Part shown: in pieces, positions 48,470-58,948 of the stretch
Layout of the letters: every line of letters starts with the position of its first letter
Numbering within the stretch: the stretch's first letter is position 1
Assembly (NCBI RefSeq): GCF_001698205.1
Contig: NZ_CP016591.1
Span: 1,922,001-1,986,000 of the forward strand
From: Tsuneonella dongtanensis
Lineage (GTDB): Bacteria > Pseudomonadota > Alphaproteobacteria > Sphingomonadales > Sphingomonadaceae
Length of the DNA stretch: 64,000 nucleotides
Direction of reading: 5' to 3'
The notes under the pieces: model-generated
The model's database searches: none
What the model saw: only the letters and a program-made list of their open reading frames with translations
What the model was told of the DNA's origin: nothing
Position numbers and translations under genes: made by a program

Positions 48470-49951
48470 ATGCGGGTCGCGTGGCTCCTTGTCGTGGTGC
48501 TGCTTGCGGGCTGTGTAAGCGCTCGCCCCGGAGCCGTGCCCGCGACCGACGCGGCACTGCGCGCGGCGCTGACCCGGCATGTCTCGATCCTGGCGAGCGA
48601 CGAATTCGGAGGCCGGATGCCGGGCACCGAAGGCGAGACGAAGACCCTGCGCTACCTTTTACAGGAGTGGCGCGGGGCGGGTCTTGTGTCGGGCACCAAC
48701 GACCCGGCCAACCCTTGGTTCGCGCCCGTCGAGCTGACCAGCAGCAAGCCCGAGCGCAGCACGGTCCGCTTCCTCCGCAATGGTCGGTCCATCGCGTTAC
48801 CTGCTGACGGCGCAGTGGTTTTTGCATCTGGCCGGCGGGGCCTGGTCGAACGGGCACCGGTGCTGTTCGTCGGGGAACAGGGCGAGAAGCTCGACAATGC
48901 CGCGCTCGCGGGCCGGGTGGTCCTGATGTTGTGGGATCATCCGGGGCAGGCCGAGCAGCGTGAGGCTCTCCTGCGCGGGGGCGCGGCGGCCGTCCTCGCA
49001 ATCGTGGGAGAGGCAAGTGATTTCGACGAACTCGTCGAGACCCGGCGACGCGGAAGTTATCGACTCGCCGCCACTGACGGTTCCGATACGCTCGACGGCT
49101 ACCTGTCGCGGGAGACGGCCGAAGCCCTGATTGGCGCCGACAGGTTCCAGACGCTCCTACGCGATGCGCGCGGTCCCGACTTCAAGCCCGTGGCGATCGA
49201 CCTGACGGCGACCCTCGATGCGGCGTCCACCGCGGGCACCGTGAAAACCTTCAACGTTGTCGGCCGGCTGCCCGGCAGGCGACCCGAAGCCGGGGCGGTC
49301 TTGCTGATGGCGCACTGGGATCACTTCGGCCGATGCGGTTCGCCGACGGACCCGGCGGCCATCTGCAACGGGGCAGTCGACAACGCGAGCGGACTGGCGG
49401 TCATTACAGAGCTTGCGCGACGCCTGGCCAACGGGCCGCGGTTGCAGCGGGATGTCTATTTCCTTGCGACGACCGCAGAGGAGTGGGGGCTGCTCGGCGC
49501 CCAGGCCTTCGCCGAAAACCCGCCCGTGCCCCTCGAGACCATCGTCGCGGCGTTCAACCTCGATACTATCGCGGTTGCGCCGAAGGGCACGCCGGTGGCG
49601 ATCGTAGGCAAGGGGATGACCGGGCTCGACGCCGGGATCATGGAGGTCCTTCAGCAACTGGGCCGCAGGGAAGCGGACGAGAATCTCGCGCAGGGATACC
49701 TGCGCCGTCAGGATGGCTGGGCGCTCCTTCAGCGCGACGTGCCGACCGTGTCCGTGACGAGTGCATTCGGCTCGGCGGCGGCGCTCGAACGCTACAATGC
49801 CGAAAGGTACCATCGGCCCGCCGACAAGGCCGACGGCATCGAGCTGGGAGGCGCTATCGAGGACCTGTTCCTGACCCAGGCGCTGGTCCGTTATTTCGCC
49901 GATCCGGCACGCTGGACCGCCACGACAGGAAAAAGCGTCGAGGCCCCCTAG
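48470..49951 (+). CDS. M28-family zinc peptidase, lipoprotein
   Basis: 493 residues. A lipobox (LLAGC, about residue 15) marks a lipid-anchored envelope protein. A protease-associated-type region (about 100-230) precedes the M28 peptidase domain, whose metal and catalytic residues are seen in LMAHWDHFG, GAVDNASGLA, TAEEWGLLGAQAF, FNLDTIAV and YHRPADKADG. It likely removes N-terminal amino acids from peptides outside the inner membrane. Confidence 0.88.
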   Translation: MRVAWLLVVVLLAGCVSARPGAVPATDAALRAALTRHVSILASDEFGGRMPGTEGETKTLRYLLQEWRGAGLVSGTNDPANPWFAPVELTSSKPERSTVRFLRNGRSIALPADGAVVFASGRRGLVERAPVLFVGEQGEKLDNAALAGRVVLMLWDHPGQAEQREALLRGGAAAVLAIVGEASDFDELVETRRRGSYRLAATDGSDTLDGYLSRETAEALIGADRFQTLLRDARGPDFKPVAIDLTATLDAASTAGTVKTFNVVGRLPGRRPEAGAVLLMAHWDHFGRCGSPTDPAAICNGAVDNASGLAVITELARRLANGPRLQRDVYFLATTAEEWGLLGAQAFAENPPVPLETIVAAFNLDTIAVAPKGTPVAIVGKGMTGLDAGIMEVLQQLGRREADENLAQGYLRRQDGWALLQRDVPTVSVTSAFGSAAALERYNAERYHRPADKADGIELGGAIEDLFLTQALVRYFADPARWTATTGKSVEAP

Positions 49952-49996
49952 CTACCGCGGCAACCTGCCGTTAGATGGGCCGCCACGAATCTCTAG

Positions 49997-51475
<1,479 letters not shown>

Positions 51476-51482
51476 GCGGTCG

Positions 51483-52664
51483 ATGACCCCCGCGGCGCGG
51501 GTGCAGGCCGCGATCGAGGTGCTGGACGCCGTGATAGAAGCTGCCATCGCGGGTGGGGCGCCCGCGGATCGGCTGATCTCGGACTATTTTCGTACGCGAC
51601 GCTACGCCGGCTCGAAGGACCGGCGGGCCGTGCGTGACCTGGCATTCGCCGCCATCCGCGCTTGCGGACCCGTGCCGTCGTCAGGCCGTGCCGCCATGTT
51701 GCGCCTTGCCGATATCGACGAGGCGATCGCCTCGCTGTTCGACGGCTCGGTGCATGGTCCCGCTGCGATTTCGCAAGGGGAGCCCGTCGCGGACGGCGGC
51801 ATTGCCGCGCACTGGCTCGTCGATGCGCTCGCGACTTCCGGTGTCGAGGGCGAGGAAGCCGATGCCCTCCTTGATCGTGCACCGCTCGACATCCGGGTCA
51901 ACACCCTCAAATCCGATAGGGAAACGATAGCTCTCCCGGAGGAAACCGCACGGACCCATGCCCCGCAGGGCCTTCGGCTCCGGCACGGAACCCCTGTCGA
52001 ACAATGGGATGCCTTTCGCGACGGGTTGATCGAAATCCAGGACACCGGCTCACAACTGGCTTGCCTCGCGGTCGCTGCCGCCCCTGGCGAAACGGTGATC
52101 GACCTGTGTGCAGGGGCGGGGGGCAAGACCCTCGCACTCGCCGCAGCGATGGAGAATCGGGGCACCTTGCTCGCTTGCGATACCGATCGGCCCCGGCTTT
52201 CGCGTCTGGCTCCCCGCGCGGAACGCGCGGGCGCGGGGATGATCGAAACCCGCCTGCTGAACCCGCAGCGCGAACTGGACGCTCTGGCGGATTGTGTGGG
52301 CAGGGCCGACACGGTGGTCGTCGATGCACCGTGTTCGGGGACCGGGACCTGGCGCCGCAATCCCGAGGCGCGCTGGCGACTCACTCCCGATCGTCTGGAG
52401 CGATATGCGCTAACGCAGCAGCGGTTGCTGGATATCGCTGCGGCGCTCGTTCGGCCGGGCGGAAGGATCGTCTACGTGACGTGCTCGCTGCTCGATGCCG
52501 AAGGGAGCGACAGGATCGACCAGTTCCTGGCGGATCACCCCGAATGGTCTGCCGACGCGGTCGATCTGCCGCTCGGTCGCGTGCGCGGGAAAGGTTGGCG
52601 CCTCTCGCCGTTTCATGACGGTACGGACGGATTTTTCATCGCGAGTCTATCTCGCCCATGTTAA
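51483..52664 (+). CDS. rsmB: 16S rRNA m5C methyltransferase, RsmB/Sun family
   Basis: 393 residues. The N-terminal half resembles NusB-like RNA binding; the C-terminal half is a Rossmann methyltransferase with the SAM motif CAGAGGKTLALAAA and the two cysteines of RNA m5C enzymes, in VVDAPCSGTGTWRRNPE (PC motif) and VYVTCSLLDAEG (TC motif). RsmB makes m5C967 in 16S rRNA; position specificity is assumed from the family. The ATG at 51483 follows guaB closely, so the two are probably co-transcribed. Confidence 0.88.
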   Translation: MTPAARVQAAIEVLDAVIEAAIAGGAPADRLISDYFRTRRYAGSKDRRAVRDLAFAAIRACGPVPSSGRAAMLRLADIDEAIASLFDGSVHGPAAISQGEPVADGGIAAHWLVDALATSGVEGEEADALLDRAPLDIRVNTLKSDRETIALPEETARTHAPQGLRLRHGTPVEQWDAFRDGLIEIQDTGSQLACLAVAAAPGETVIDLCAGAGGKTLALAAAMENRGTLLACDTDRPRLSRLAPRAERAGAGMIETRLLNPQRELDALADCVGRADTVVVDAPCSGTGTWRRNPEARWRLTPDRLERYALTQQRLLDIAAALVRPGGRIVYVTCSLLDAEGSDRIDQFLADHPEWSADAVDLPLGRVRGKGWRLSPFHDGTDGFFIASLSRPC

Positions 52665-52723
52665 CCAGTGGCGTTATGGCCGAGCCTGAACTTGCCCGGA
52701 CGCCTGCCTTTAAGGAGTTGCTG

Positions 52724-53230
52724 ATGCGTTTCGCCGCCCCTGCCGCCGCTCTCGCCGTCGTTCTCGCGATGACCGCAAGCGTGGGCGAGGGCGCCGATCA
52801 CGTCACCGATCCCCGCGCCGCGGCGCTGGTGGCCGAAGGACGGGCAGCCCTCGCTGCCGGCCAGCCCGAAAAGGCCGTCGATGCCTTTGAGGCAGCGCTC
52901 ACGGTGGATCCCGGCGCGACCGGCATCTTCCTCGACCTCGCCGAAGCCGCTCGTCGCAACGGTCTGCAGGGCAAGGCCATCCGCTACTACCGCGAAGCTT
53001 TGACGCGTGAGCCTGACAACCTTGCCGCCCTGTCCGGCGAAGGGGCTGCCCTCGTCGAGAAGGGAGCGGTCGAGAAAGCGCGCCGAAACCTCGCCCGCCT
53101 TCAGTCGATGTGCGGTGACAAGTGTGCCGAAACCCGTGCGCTCGCCGCGGCGATCGCCAAGGGCCCGCAACCGCGCGTCCTGACCGCCGAAGCGGTCCTC
53201 CCGGACACCGTCGTCACCCAGCAGAATTGA
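52724..53230 (+). CDS. Secreted TPR-repeat protein
   Basis: 168 residues from the ATG at 52724, which has AAGGAG upstream (an ATG at 52658 overlapping rsmB is less likely). A signal peptide (1-22) is followed by two to three tetratricopeptide repeats (about 30-130), for example AGQPEKAVDAFEAALTVDP and GLQGKAIRYYREALTREP. It is probably a periplasmic scaffold; partners are unknown. A pair of cysteines lies in SMCGDKCAE. Confidence 0.78.
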   Translation: MRFAAPAAALAVVLAMTASVGEGADHVTDPRAAALVAEGRAALAAGQPEKAVDAFEAALTVDPGATGIFLDLAEAARRNGLQGKAIRYYREALTREPDNLAALSGEGAALVEKGAVEKARRNLARLQSMCGDKCAETRALAAAIAKGPQPRVLTAEAVLPDTVVTQQN

Positions 53231-53242
53231 GCGGACGCGCGA

Positions 53243-53716
53243 TCAGACGAGCGCGCGAAATTCCTCTACTACAGTGCGATAGACCCGCTTCTTGAACGGG
53301 ACTATCAGCTCGGGCAGCTGCTCGGGATCGACCCAGCGGTACTCGCAGAATTCCGGCGGATCGTGCGCTTCGAGGTCGATGTCGGCCTCCGTCCCCGAAA
53401 AGCGGGCGAGAAACCAGATCTGCTCCTGCCCGCGGTACTTGCCGCCCCAAAGCTTGCCGACAAGCTCTTCGGGGAGGTCGTAGCGCATGGCCTCCTCGAT
53501 CCGCCCGATGATCGACACCAGGTGAGCGGCGACGCCGGTTTCCTCAGCCAGTTCGCGCAGCACCGCTTCTGCCAGGTCTTCGCCGTCGTCGACGCCGCCC
53601 TGAGGCATCTGCCACCAGTCGCCTTCGCGGTTGTCGATCCGCTTGCCGACGAAGGCCTTGCCCTCGGCATTGACCAGCATCACGCCCACGCAGGGGCGGT
53701 ATCCCAAATTGCTCAC
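53243..53716 (-). CDS. rppH: RNA pyrophosphohydrolase
   Basis: 157 residues, a Nudix hydrolase. The Nudix box GX5EX7REUXEEXGU is complete in the segment from GGVDDGEDLAEAV to LRELAEETGV. The N-terminus YRPCVGVMLVN and the WWQMPQGG segment are typical of RppH, which removes pyrophosphate from mRNA 5' ends to start decay, or dinucleoside polyphosphates. The GTG start at 53716 overlaps the stop of the hydrolase gene. Confidence 0.93.
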   Translation of the reverse strand: MSNLGYRPCVGVMLVNAEGKAFVGKRIDNREGDWWQMPQGGVDDGEDLAEAVLRELAEETGVAAHLVSIIGRIEEAMRYDLPEELVGKLWGGKYRGQEQIWFLARFSGTEADIDLEAHDPPEFCEYRWVDPEQLPELIVPFKKRVYRTVVEEFRALV

Positions 53717-54672
53717 GGATGACGCTCCAGCATGAGGCGGATGGCACCGATCAGGGCGTTCACGTCGGCCTGCGCGCTCGGCAGCGCCTTGCGCATGTTG
53801 ACGAACCCGTGGATCGAACCGCGCGCCTCGAGATAGACGACGTCGACCCCGCTCTGCACGAGGTGCGCGGCGTATTCGCGACCCGAATCGCGCAAGGGGT
53901 CGAGCGAGGCCGTAATCAGGACCGTCGGCGGCGTCTGCGCGTGGTCTTCGTGCAGGATCGGGTAGCGCCGCTTGTCACCCTCGTCGGGCTTGTAGCTGGC
54001 ATCGAAAAATTCCATCGACCGCGCCGTCAGGAAGAACCCGTCGCCAAAGGCCTTGTAGCTTTCCGTTTCCTCGAGCGGGCTAGCGATTGGATAGATCGGT
54101 GCCTGTACCCGCACAGGGACTCCGGCGGGATCGTCCATCAGTGCCTGGGTCACGACGATCGTGAGATTGCCTCCCGCGCTGTCGCCGGTGGTGACGAGAC
54201 CGGTCACTTGTCGACCGAGTTCTGAGGGGCTCCCCGCCACCCATCGGCTTGCGGCCTCGCAATCGTCGGGCGCCGCCGGGAAGGGCGCTTCGGGGGCAAG
54301 GCGGTAGTGAACGGCGATCACCGGCAGGTCGAGGCCCTTGGCAAGCTCCGTGCAGAACGCGTTATGGGTCTCGAGATCGCCGATGACGAAGCCCCCGCCG
54401 TGGAAGAACATCACTACCGGCCCGGGCTCGCGATGTTCGCGCGTATCGTAAACACGCAGGGGAATGTCGCCCGCCGGTCCGGGGCACACGAGGTCGCGAA
54501 CCACGGCAAGGGGATGGGGATCGACTTCGGCGACCTGGCCGATCAACGCATAGGCCGCGCGCGACTCCTCGACCGACACCTCGTCCATCGCGCGGCGGTC
54601 CATCGCGGCGAGCATGGCGAGAAATCCGTGCACGTCGTCGCGCACGAAATGTCCTGCATCGGTCGTTGGCAA
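53713..54672 (-). CDS. Alpha/beta hydrolase, hormone-sensitive-lipase family
   Basis: About 319 residues. The oxyanion motif FFHGGGF and nucleophile motif TTGDSAGGN mark the HSL (family IV) esterases; the other triad members are in SLDPLRDSG (Asp) and GSIHGFVNM (His). It should act on short-chain esters in the cytosol; the natural substrate is unknown. The likely start is a TTG at 54672, which has GGGAGGA at the right distance. It overlaps rppH by 4 bases. Confidence 0.88.
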   Translation of the reverse strand: MPTTDAGHFVRDDVHGFLAMLAAMDRRAMDEVSVEESRAAYALIGQVAEVDPHPLAVVRDLVCPGPAGDIPLRVYDTREHREPGPVVMFFHGGGFVIGDLETHNAFCTELAKGLDLPVIAVHYRLAPEAPFPAAPDDCEAASRWVAGSPSELGRQVTGLVTTGDSAGGNLTIVVTQALMDDPAGVPVRVQAPIYPIASPLEETESYKAFGDGFFLTARSMEFFDASYKPDEGDKRRYPILHEDHAQTPPTVLITASLDPLRDSGREYAAHLVQSGVDVVYLEARGSIHGFVNMRKALPSAQADVNALIGAIRLMLERHP

Positions 54673-54842
54673 ACCGGTTCCTCCCAAAGTTCGGCTGCGA
54701 AGTTAGTGACCGCGAGGAGTCTTTTCCACTCGACATTTTGCCGCGCGAGGAGAAAAACTTGTTGGCGAGGGCACGGCGCCGTCCCTAGGTGCCCGCCTCA
54801 CCCGAAAGAAGGCGCCGGAAAGGCGCATGACAAGGATGCTTG

Positions 54843-56789
54843 ATGGCTGACCAGGCCGTTTCGAAACCGCAGGCCGCGGTTTCCTCGAATACCCCCGACG
54901 CCGTGGTGGTTCGCTTTGCCGGGGATTCCGGCGATGGCATGCAGCTGACCGGCGGACAGTTCACGCTGTCGACCGCGCTCGCGGGCAACGACCTTGCGAC
55001 GTTTCCCGATTTCCCGGCGGAAATCCGCGCGCCTCAGGGCACGCTGTTCGGCGTCAGCGCGTTCCAGATCAATTTCGGCTCCCGCGAGATCAACACCGCG
55101 GGCGATGCGCCCGACGTGCTCGTCGCGATGAACCCGGCGGCGCTCAAGACCAACGTCGAGGCGGTGAAGCCCGGCGGGCTGCTCATCATCGACACCGGCG
55201 AATTTTCGAAGCGCAACCTCGACAAGGCCAAGTACGCGACCAACCCGGTCGAGGACGGCAGCCTTGCAAAGTGGCAGGTGCTGGCGTTCGACATCTCTGC
55301 GCAGACGATCGAGGCGGTGAAGCCGTTCGGTCTCGGCAACAAGGATGCCCTGCGCTGCAAGAACATGTGGACGCTCGGCCTCGCCATGTGGATGTTCGAC
55401 CGCCCGCGTGAGCCAATCCACCAGTGGCTGCGCGCCAAGTTCGCCAAGGCGCCCGAACTGGCCGATGCCAACATTGCTGCGCTCGACGCGGGTCACGCCT
55501 ATGGCGAGACGGCCGAACTGTCGGGGCCGCTCAAGCAGCTCCACCTGGACCCCGTGCCGAGCGCGCCCGGCCTCTATCGCACGATCACCGGCGCGGAAGC
55601 GGTGGCGATGGGTCTCGTCGCCGGTGCCCAGCTGCTCGAATTGCCGCTGTTTTTCGGCGGCTATCCGATCACTCCCGCAAGCGCGATCCTGCACCACCTC
55701 GCGCGGCTGAAGGAATTCGGCGTCACGACTTTCCAGGCCGAGGACGAGATCGCCGCGATCTGTTCGGCCATCGGCGCGAGTTACGCCGGTCAGCTCGGCG
55801 TTACCTCGTCGTCCGGCCCCGGCATCGCGCTCAAGGGCGAGGCGATGGGCCTTGCGATCATGACCGAACTGCCGCTGGTGATCGTCAACTCGCAGCGCGG
55901 CGGGCCTTCTACGGGCCTCCCAACCAAGACCGAGCAGAGCGACCTCTACCAGGCGGTCTACGGCCGCAACGGCGACGCGCCGATGCCGGTCGTCGCCGCG
56001 CGCAGCCCGGCAGACGTGTTCGAGTGCGCGATCGAGGCCTGCCGCATCGCGGTGCAGTACATGACCCCGGTCATGCTGCTGACCGACGGGTATATCGCCA
56101 ATGCCGCCGAGCCTTGGAAGGTGCCCGATCCGGCAACTTTCAAGCCGATGCCCGTATCTTTCCTGGAAGAGAAGAACGCCGGCGACGAACTGCTGCCGTA
56201 CAAGCGCGACGCAAAGGGCGCGCGGCCGTGGATCCGGCCCGGCACTCCCGGCCTGATGCACCGCATCGGCGGCATCGAGAAGGCGGTCGATACCGGCCAC
56301 ATCGATTATTCACCGGGCAACCACCAGGCGATGACCGACGCGCGCAAGGGCAAGGTCGACGGGATCGACGTGCCGGACCAGGAGGTCGCGCTCGGAGAGA
56401 CTTCGGGCAAGCTCGCGGTTGTGGGCTGGGGCAGCACCTATGGCCCGATCCACCAGGCCGTCCGCCGCAGCCGCGCCAAGGGCATGGACGTGAGCCACAT
56501 CCACGTGCGCCACATCTGGCCGATGCCGGCCAACCTCGGCGACCTGCTGCGCGGGTTCGACAAGGTGCTTGTGCCCGAGATGAACACCGGTCAGTTCAAG
56601 ACCGTGCTACGCGACCAGTATCTCGTGGACGCGCAGCCGCTGACCAAGACCAGCGGCCAGCCGTTCCAGATCGCCGAGCTGGAAGCGGCAATCGCGACCT
56701 ATTTCGACGGCGTTCCCGGCGATGCCGGCGGTGACGAGATCGAACCCAACCTGCAGCAGCTCCCGAGCGTGAAGGCGGTGAACCCATGA
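54843..56789 (+). CDS. korA: 2-oxoacid:ferredoxin oxidoreductase, fused gamma/alpha subunit
   Basis: 648 residues. The N-terminal gamma domain (about 20-200; RFAGDSGDGMQLTGGQF) is fused to the alpha domain (about 230-600; FFGGYPITPASAILHHLA, EDEIAAICSAIGASYAG and TSSSGPGIALKGEAMG). With korB it makes the two-subunit enzyme that converts 2-oxoglutarate (or a related 2-oxoacid) and CoA to acyl-CoA, CO2 and reduced ferredoxin. Two-subunit Kor enzymes without the delta ferredoxin subunit are known in aerobes. The ATG at 54843 has AAGGA upstream. Confidence 0.92.
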   Translation: MADQAVSKPQAAVSSNTPDAVVVRFAGDSGDGMQLTGGQFTLSTALAGNDLATFPDFPAEIRAPQGTLFGVSAFQINFGSREINTAGDAPDVLVAMNPAALKTNVEAVKPGGLLIIDTGEFSKRNLDKAKYATNPVEDGSLAKWQVLAFDISAQTIEAVKPFGLGNKDALRCKNMWTLGLAMWMFDRPREPIHQWLRAKFAKAPELADANIAALDAGHAYGETAELSGPLKQLHLDPVPSAPGLYRTITGAEAVAMGLVAGAQLLELPLFFGGYPITPASAILHHLARLKEFGVTTFQAEDEIAAICSAIGASYAGQLGVTSSSGPGIALKGEAMGLAIMTELPLVIVNSQRGGPSTGLPTKTEQSDLYQAVYGRNGDAPMPVVAARSPADVFECAIEACRIAVQYMTPVMLLTDGYIANAAEPWKVPDPATFKPMPVSFLEEKNAGDELLPYKRDAKGARPWIRPGTPGLMHRIGGIEKAVDTGHIDYSPGNHQAMTDARKGKVDGIDVPDQEVALGETSGKLAVVGWGSTYGPIHQAVRRSRAKGMDVSHIHVRHIWPMPANLGDLLRGFDKVLVPEMNTGQFKTVLRDQYLVDAQPLTKTSGQPFQIAELEAAIATYFDGVPGDAGGDEIEPNLQQLPSVKAVNP

Positions 56790-57820
56790 ACGACATGACC
56801 CCCATCACCACGACGCTGAAGGACTGGGAGACCGACCAGGAGGTTCGCTGGTGCCCCGGGTGCGGCGACTACGCGATCCTGAAGGCAGTGCAGCGCACGC
56901 TGCCGCAACTGGGCGCCGACCCGGCCAAGACCGTGTTCGTCAGCGGCATCGGGTGTTCGAGCCGCTTTCCGTACTACATCGAAAGCTACGGCTTCCACAC
57001 GATCCACGGCCGCGCACCAGCGTTCGCGACCGGGATCAAGCTCGCCAGTCCGGAACTCGACGTGTGGCTGGTGACGGGCGACGGCGACGGCCTCAGCATC
57101 GGCGGCAACCACCTGATGCATGTGCTCCGCCGCAACGTGAACATGCAGATCATGCTGTTCAACAACGAGATCTACGGCCTCACCAAGGGACAGGCTTCGC
57201 CCACAAGCCGCGAAGGCACCCGCAGCCCTTCGACGCCGTATGGCTCGGTCGACCATCCCGCGCGGCCCGCGGCTTTCGCGCTCGGGTCGGGCGCGCGGTT
57301 CGTCGGGCGCGGGTTCGACGTGTCGAAGAACCTTCCGGATGTGCTCAAGGCGGCGCACGCTCACCAGGGCGCGGCCTTCGTTGAGATCTTCCAGAACTGC
57401 ATCGTCTACAACAAGGACGTGTTCGACGCCTTCGCCGCGCCCAAGGGTGCGGAAGACCGCCAGCTCTGGCTGCAGGACGGCGAGCCGATGCTGTTCGCAG
57501 GCGGAACGCAAGGTATCGCGCTCGATCGCGAGGCGCTGCGCCTCAAGGTCGTCGATGTCGCGGACGGCGACTGGCAGTCGGCGGGCGTGATCGTCCACGA
57601 CGTGAAGAACCGCTCGGTCGCGCACATGCTGGTCGAAATGCCGTTCGGTCCGTTCCCGATGGCACTCGGGGTGCTTTACGACGACCCGCGCCCGACCTTC
57701 GAGGCAGCGGTTGCCGAAGAGCGCGCCAAGGCCAGCGCGGGCAAGGAAGCGAACCTGGCGAAGTTGCTCGCTACGGGGCAGACCTGGACCGTGAGCGGAA
57801 CCGCGCAGGACCCCATCTGA
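56786..57820 (+). CDS. korB: 2-oxoacid:ferredoxin oxidoreductase, beta subunit
   Basis: 344 residues. It holds thiamine diphosphate (GDGDGLSIGGNHLMHVLRRN with the GDG motif and NNEIYGLTKGQ) and a single 4Fe-4S cluster through cysteines in WCPGCGDY and further Cys in GIGCSSRFP and NCIVYN. Its ATG overlaps the korA stop (ATGA), consistent with 1:1 production. It is the catalytic half of the enzyme. Confidence 0.93.
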   Translation: MNDMTPITTTLKDWETDQEVRWCPGCGDYAILKAVQRTLPQLGADPAKTVFVSGIGCSSRFPYYIESYGFHTIHGRAPAFATGIKLASPELDVWLVTGDGDGLSIGGNHLMHVLRRNVNMQIMLFNNEIYGLTKGQASPTSREGTRSPSTPYGSVDHPARPAAFALGSGARFVGRGFDVSKNLPDVLKAAHAHQGAAFVEIFQNCIVYNKDVFDAFAAPKGAEDRQLWLQDGEPMLFAGGTQGIALDREALRLKVVDVADGDWQSAGVIVHDVKNRSVAHMLVEMPFGPFPMALGVLYDDPRPTFEAAVAEERAKASAGKEANLAKLLATGQTWTVSGTAQDPI

Positions 57821-57916
57821 GGAAGCGATTTCCTACTTCCGGCCGCACTGCTAGCCCGGTTCGTATGACCGCGAACCGCCTCGTTCATCGACCTGACGCA
57901 TCCCGTGCGCCAAAGG

Positions 57917-57955
57917 CCTGGAGTTTTTCTCCAGGATTGTGTGACAGGTGTGACA
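57917..57955 (+). promoter_or_regulatory. Hairpin and tandem 8-base repeat upstream of the DUF457 gene
   Basis: In the 165-base gap after korB a perfect 7-bp hairpin (CCTGGAG, loop TTTTT, CTCCAGG; 57917-57935) is followed by two copies of GTGTGACA one base apart (57939-57955). The hairpin could end the korAB message or shape the leader of the next gene. The direct repeat has the spacing of a site for a tandem-binding regulator, not identified. Confidence 0.35.
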
Positions 57956-57985
57956 TGACCTCGGCGGCAAGGAGCCCGGTCGAGC

Positions 57986-58948
57986 ATGGATAACCTGACC
58001 CACAGCCTCGTCGGGGCGCTCATCGGTCAGGGCGGGCTCAAGCGGAAAACCGGGCTCGCCATGCCCGCGCTCATCATCGGCGCGAACATTCCGGATATCG
58101 ACGCCGGCTGCCTGTTCTGGGTCAATGGAGTGGAACATCTCGCGATCCGCCGCGGTATCACTCACGGGCCGATCGCCATGGTCTTGCTGCCGCTGTTGCT
58201 AGCTGGCGGGCTGTGGTGGTTCGACCGCTGGCAGGCGAAACGCGGCACCCGGCCGGAGGGCCGTTTGAGTGTCGACTTCGTGTCGCTTTTCGCTCTGGCG
58301 TTCCTCGCCACGCTGTCGCATCCGGCGCTGGACTGGCTCAACGTCTACGGCGTGCGCCTGCTCGAGCCGTTCAGCAGCCGCTGGTTTTATGGCGACACGC
58401 TGTTCATCATCGACGTGTGGCTGTGGCTGGTCATGGGCGCGGCGACCTGGCTGTCGCTGCGGCGCGAGAAGCGCGGCGGGGCCTGGCGCAATCCGGCGTG
58501 GCTGGGGTTGGTCGTGACTATGCTGTACATCGGCGCAAACTGGACGATTTCGCGCGATTTCGCCCGGATGCACAGTCTGGAACTGGGCTCCACCGCAATC
58601 GCCGCACCGGTTCCGTTCGATCCGCGAAAGCGCGACCTGATCTTCAGGGGCGAGGACGGGCGGCATCATATCATCCCGGGTTATCGCGGGCCGACTGCGG
58701 AACGCGTATCGGTCGAGAAGGTCGGGGACGCGTGGTGGCCATCGTGCAGGCTCGATGAACTTGCGCGCAGCGATCCACAGATCGCGGCATTCCTTTTCTG
58801 GTCGCGGGTCCCGCTGGTCGAAAGGATCGATGACGGGAGTCTGGTATTGCGGGATGCGCGCTTCCTCGATCCGCGCGCCGTCGACCGGTTTACGGTCGCG
58901 TTGCCGGACGATGCATGTTCGCAGGTCTTCGATCAGCGGGCGGAGTGA
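57986..58948 (+). CDS. DUF457-family membrane-bound metal-dependent hydrolase
   Basis: 320 residues. The start MDNLTHSLVGALIGQ, then PALIIGANIPDID and RRGITHGPIAM, marks the YdjM/YbcI-like family, with conserved His and Asp residues thought to bind metal. Four or so membrane spans occupy residues 60-190; the C-terminal third is soluble. The biological role is unknown. Its last 16 bases overlap the convergent PAP2 gene. Confidence 0.85.
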   Translation: MDNLTHSLVGALIGQGGLKRKTGLAMPALIIGANIPDIDAGCLFWVNGVEHLAIRRGITHGPIAMVLLPLLLAGGLWWFDRWQAKRGTRPEGRLSVDFVSLFALAFLATLSHPALDWLNVYGVRLLEPFSSRWFYGDTLFIIDVWLWLVMGAATWLSLRREKRGGAWRNPAWLGLVVTMLYIGANWTISRDFARMHSLELGSTAIAAPVPFDPRKRDLIFRGEDGRHHIIPGYRGPTAERVSVEKVGDAWWPSCRLDELARSDPQIAAFLFWSRVPLVERIDDGSLVLRDARFLDPRAVDRFTVALPDDACSQVFDQRAE

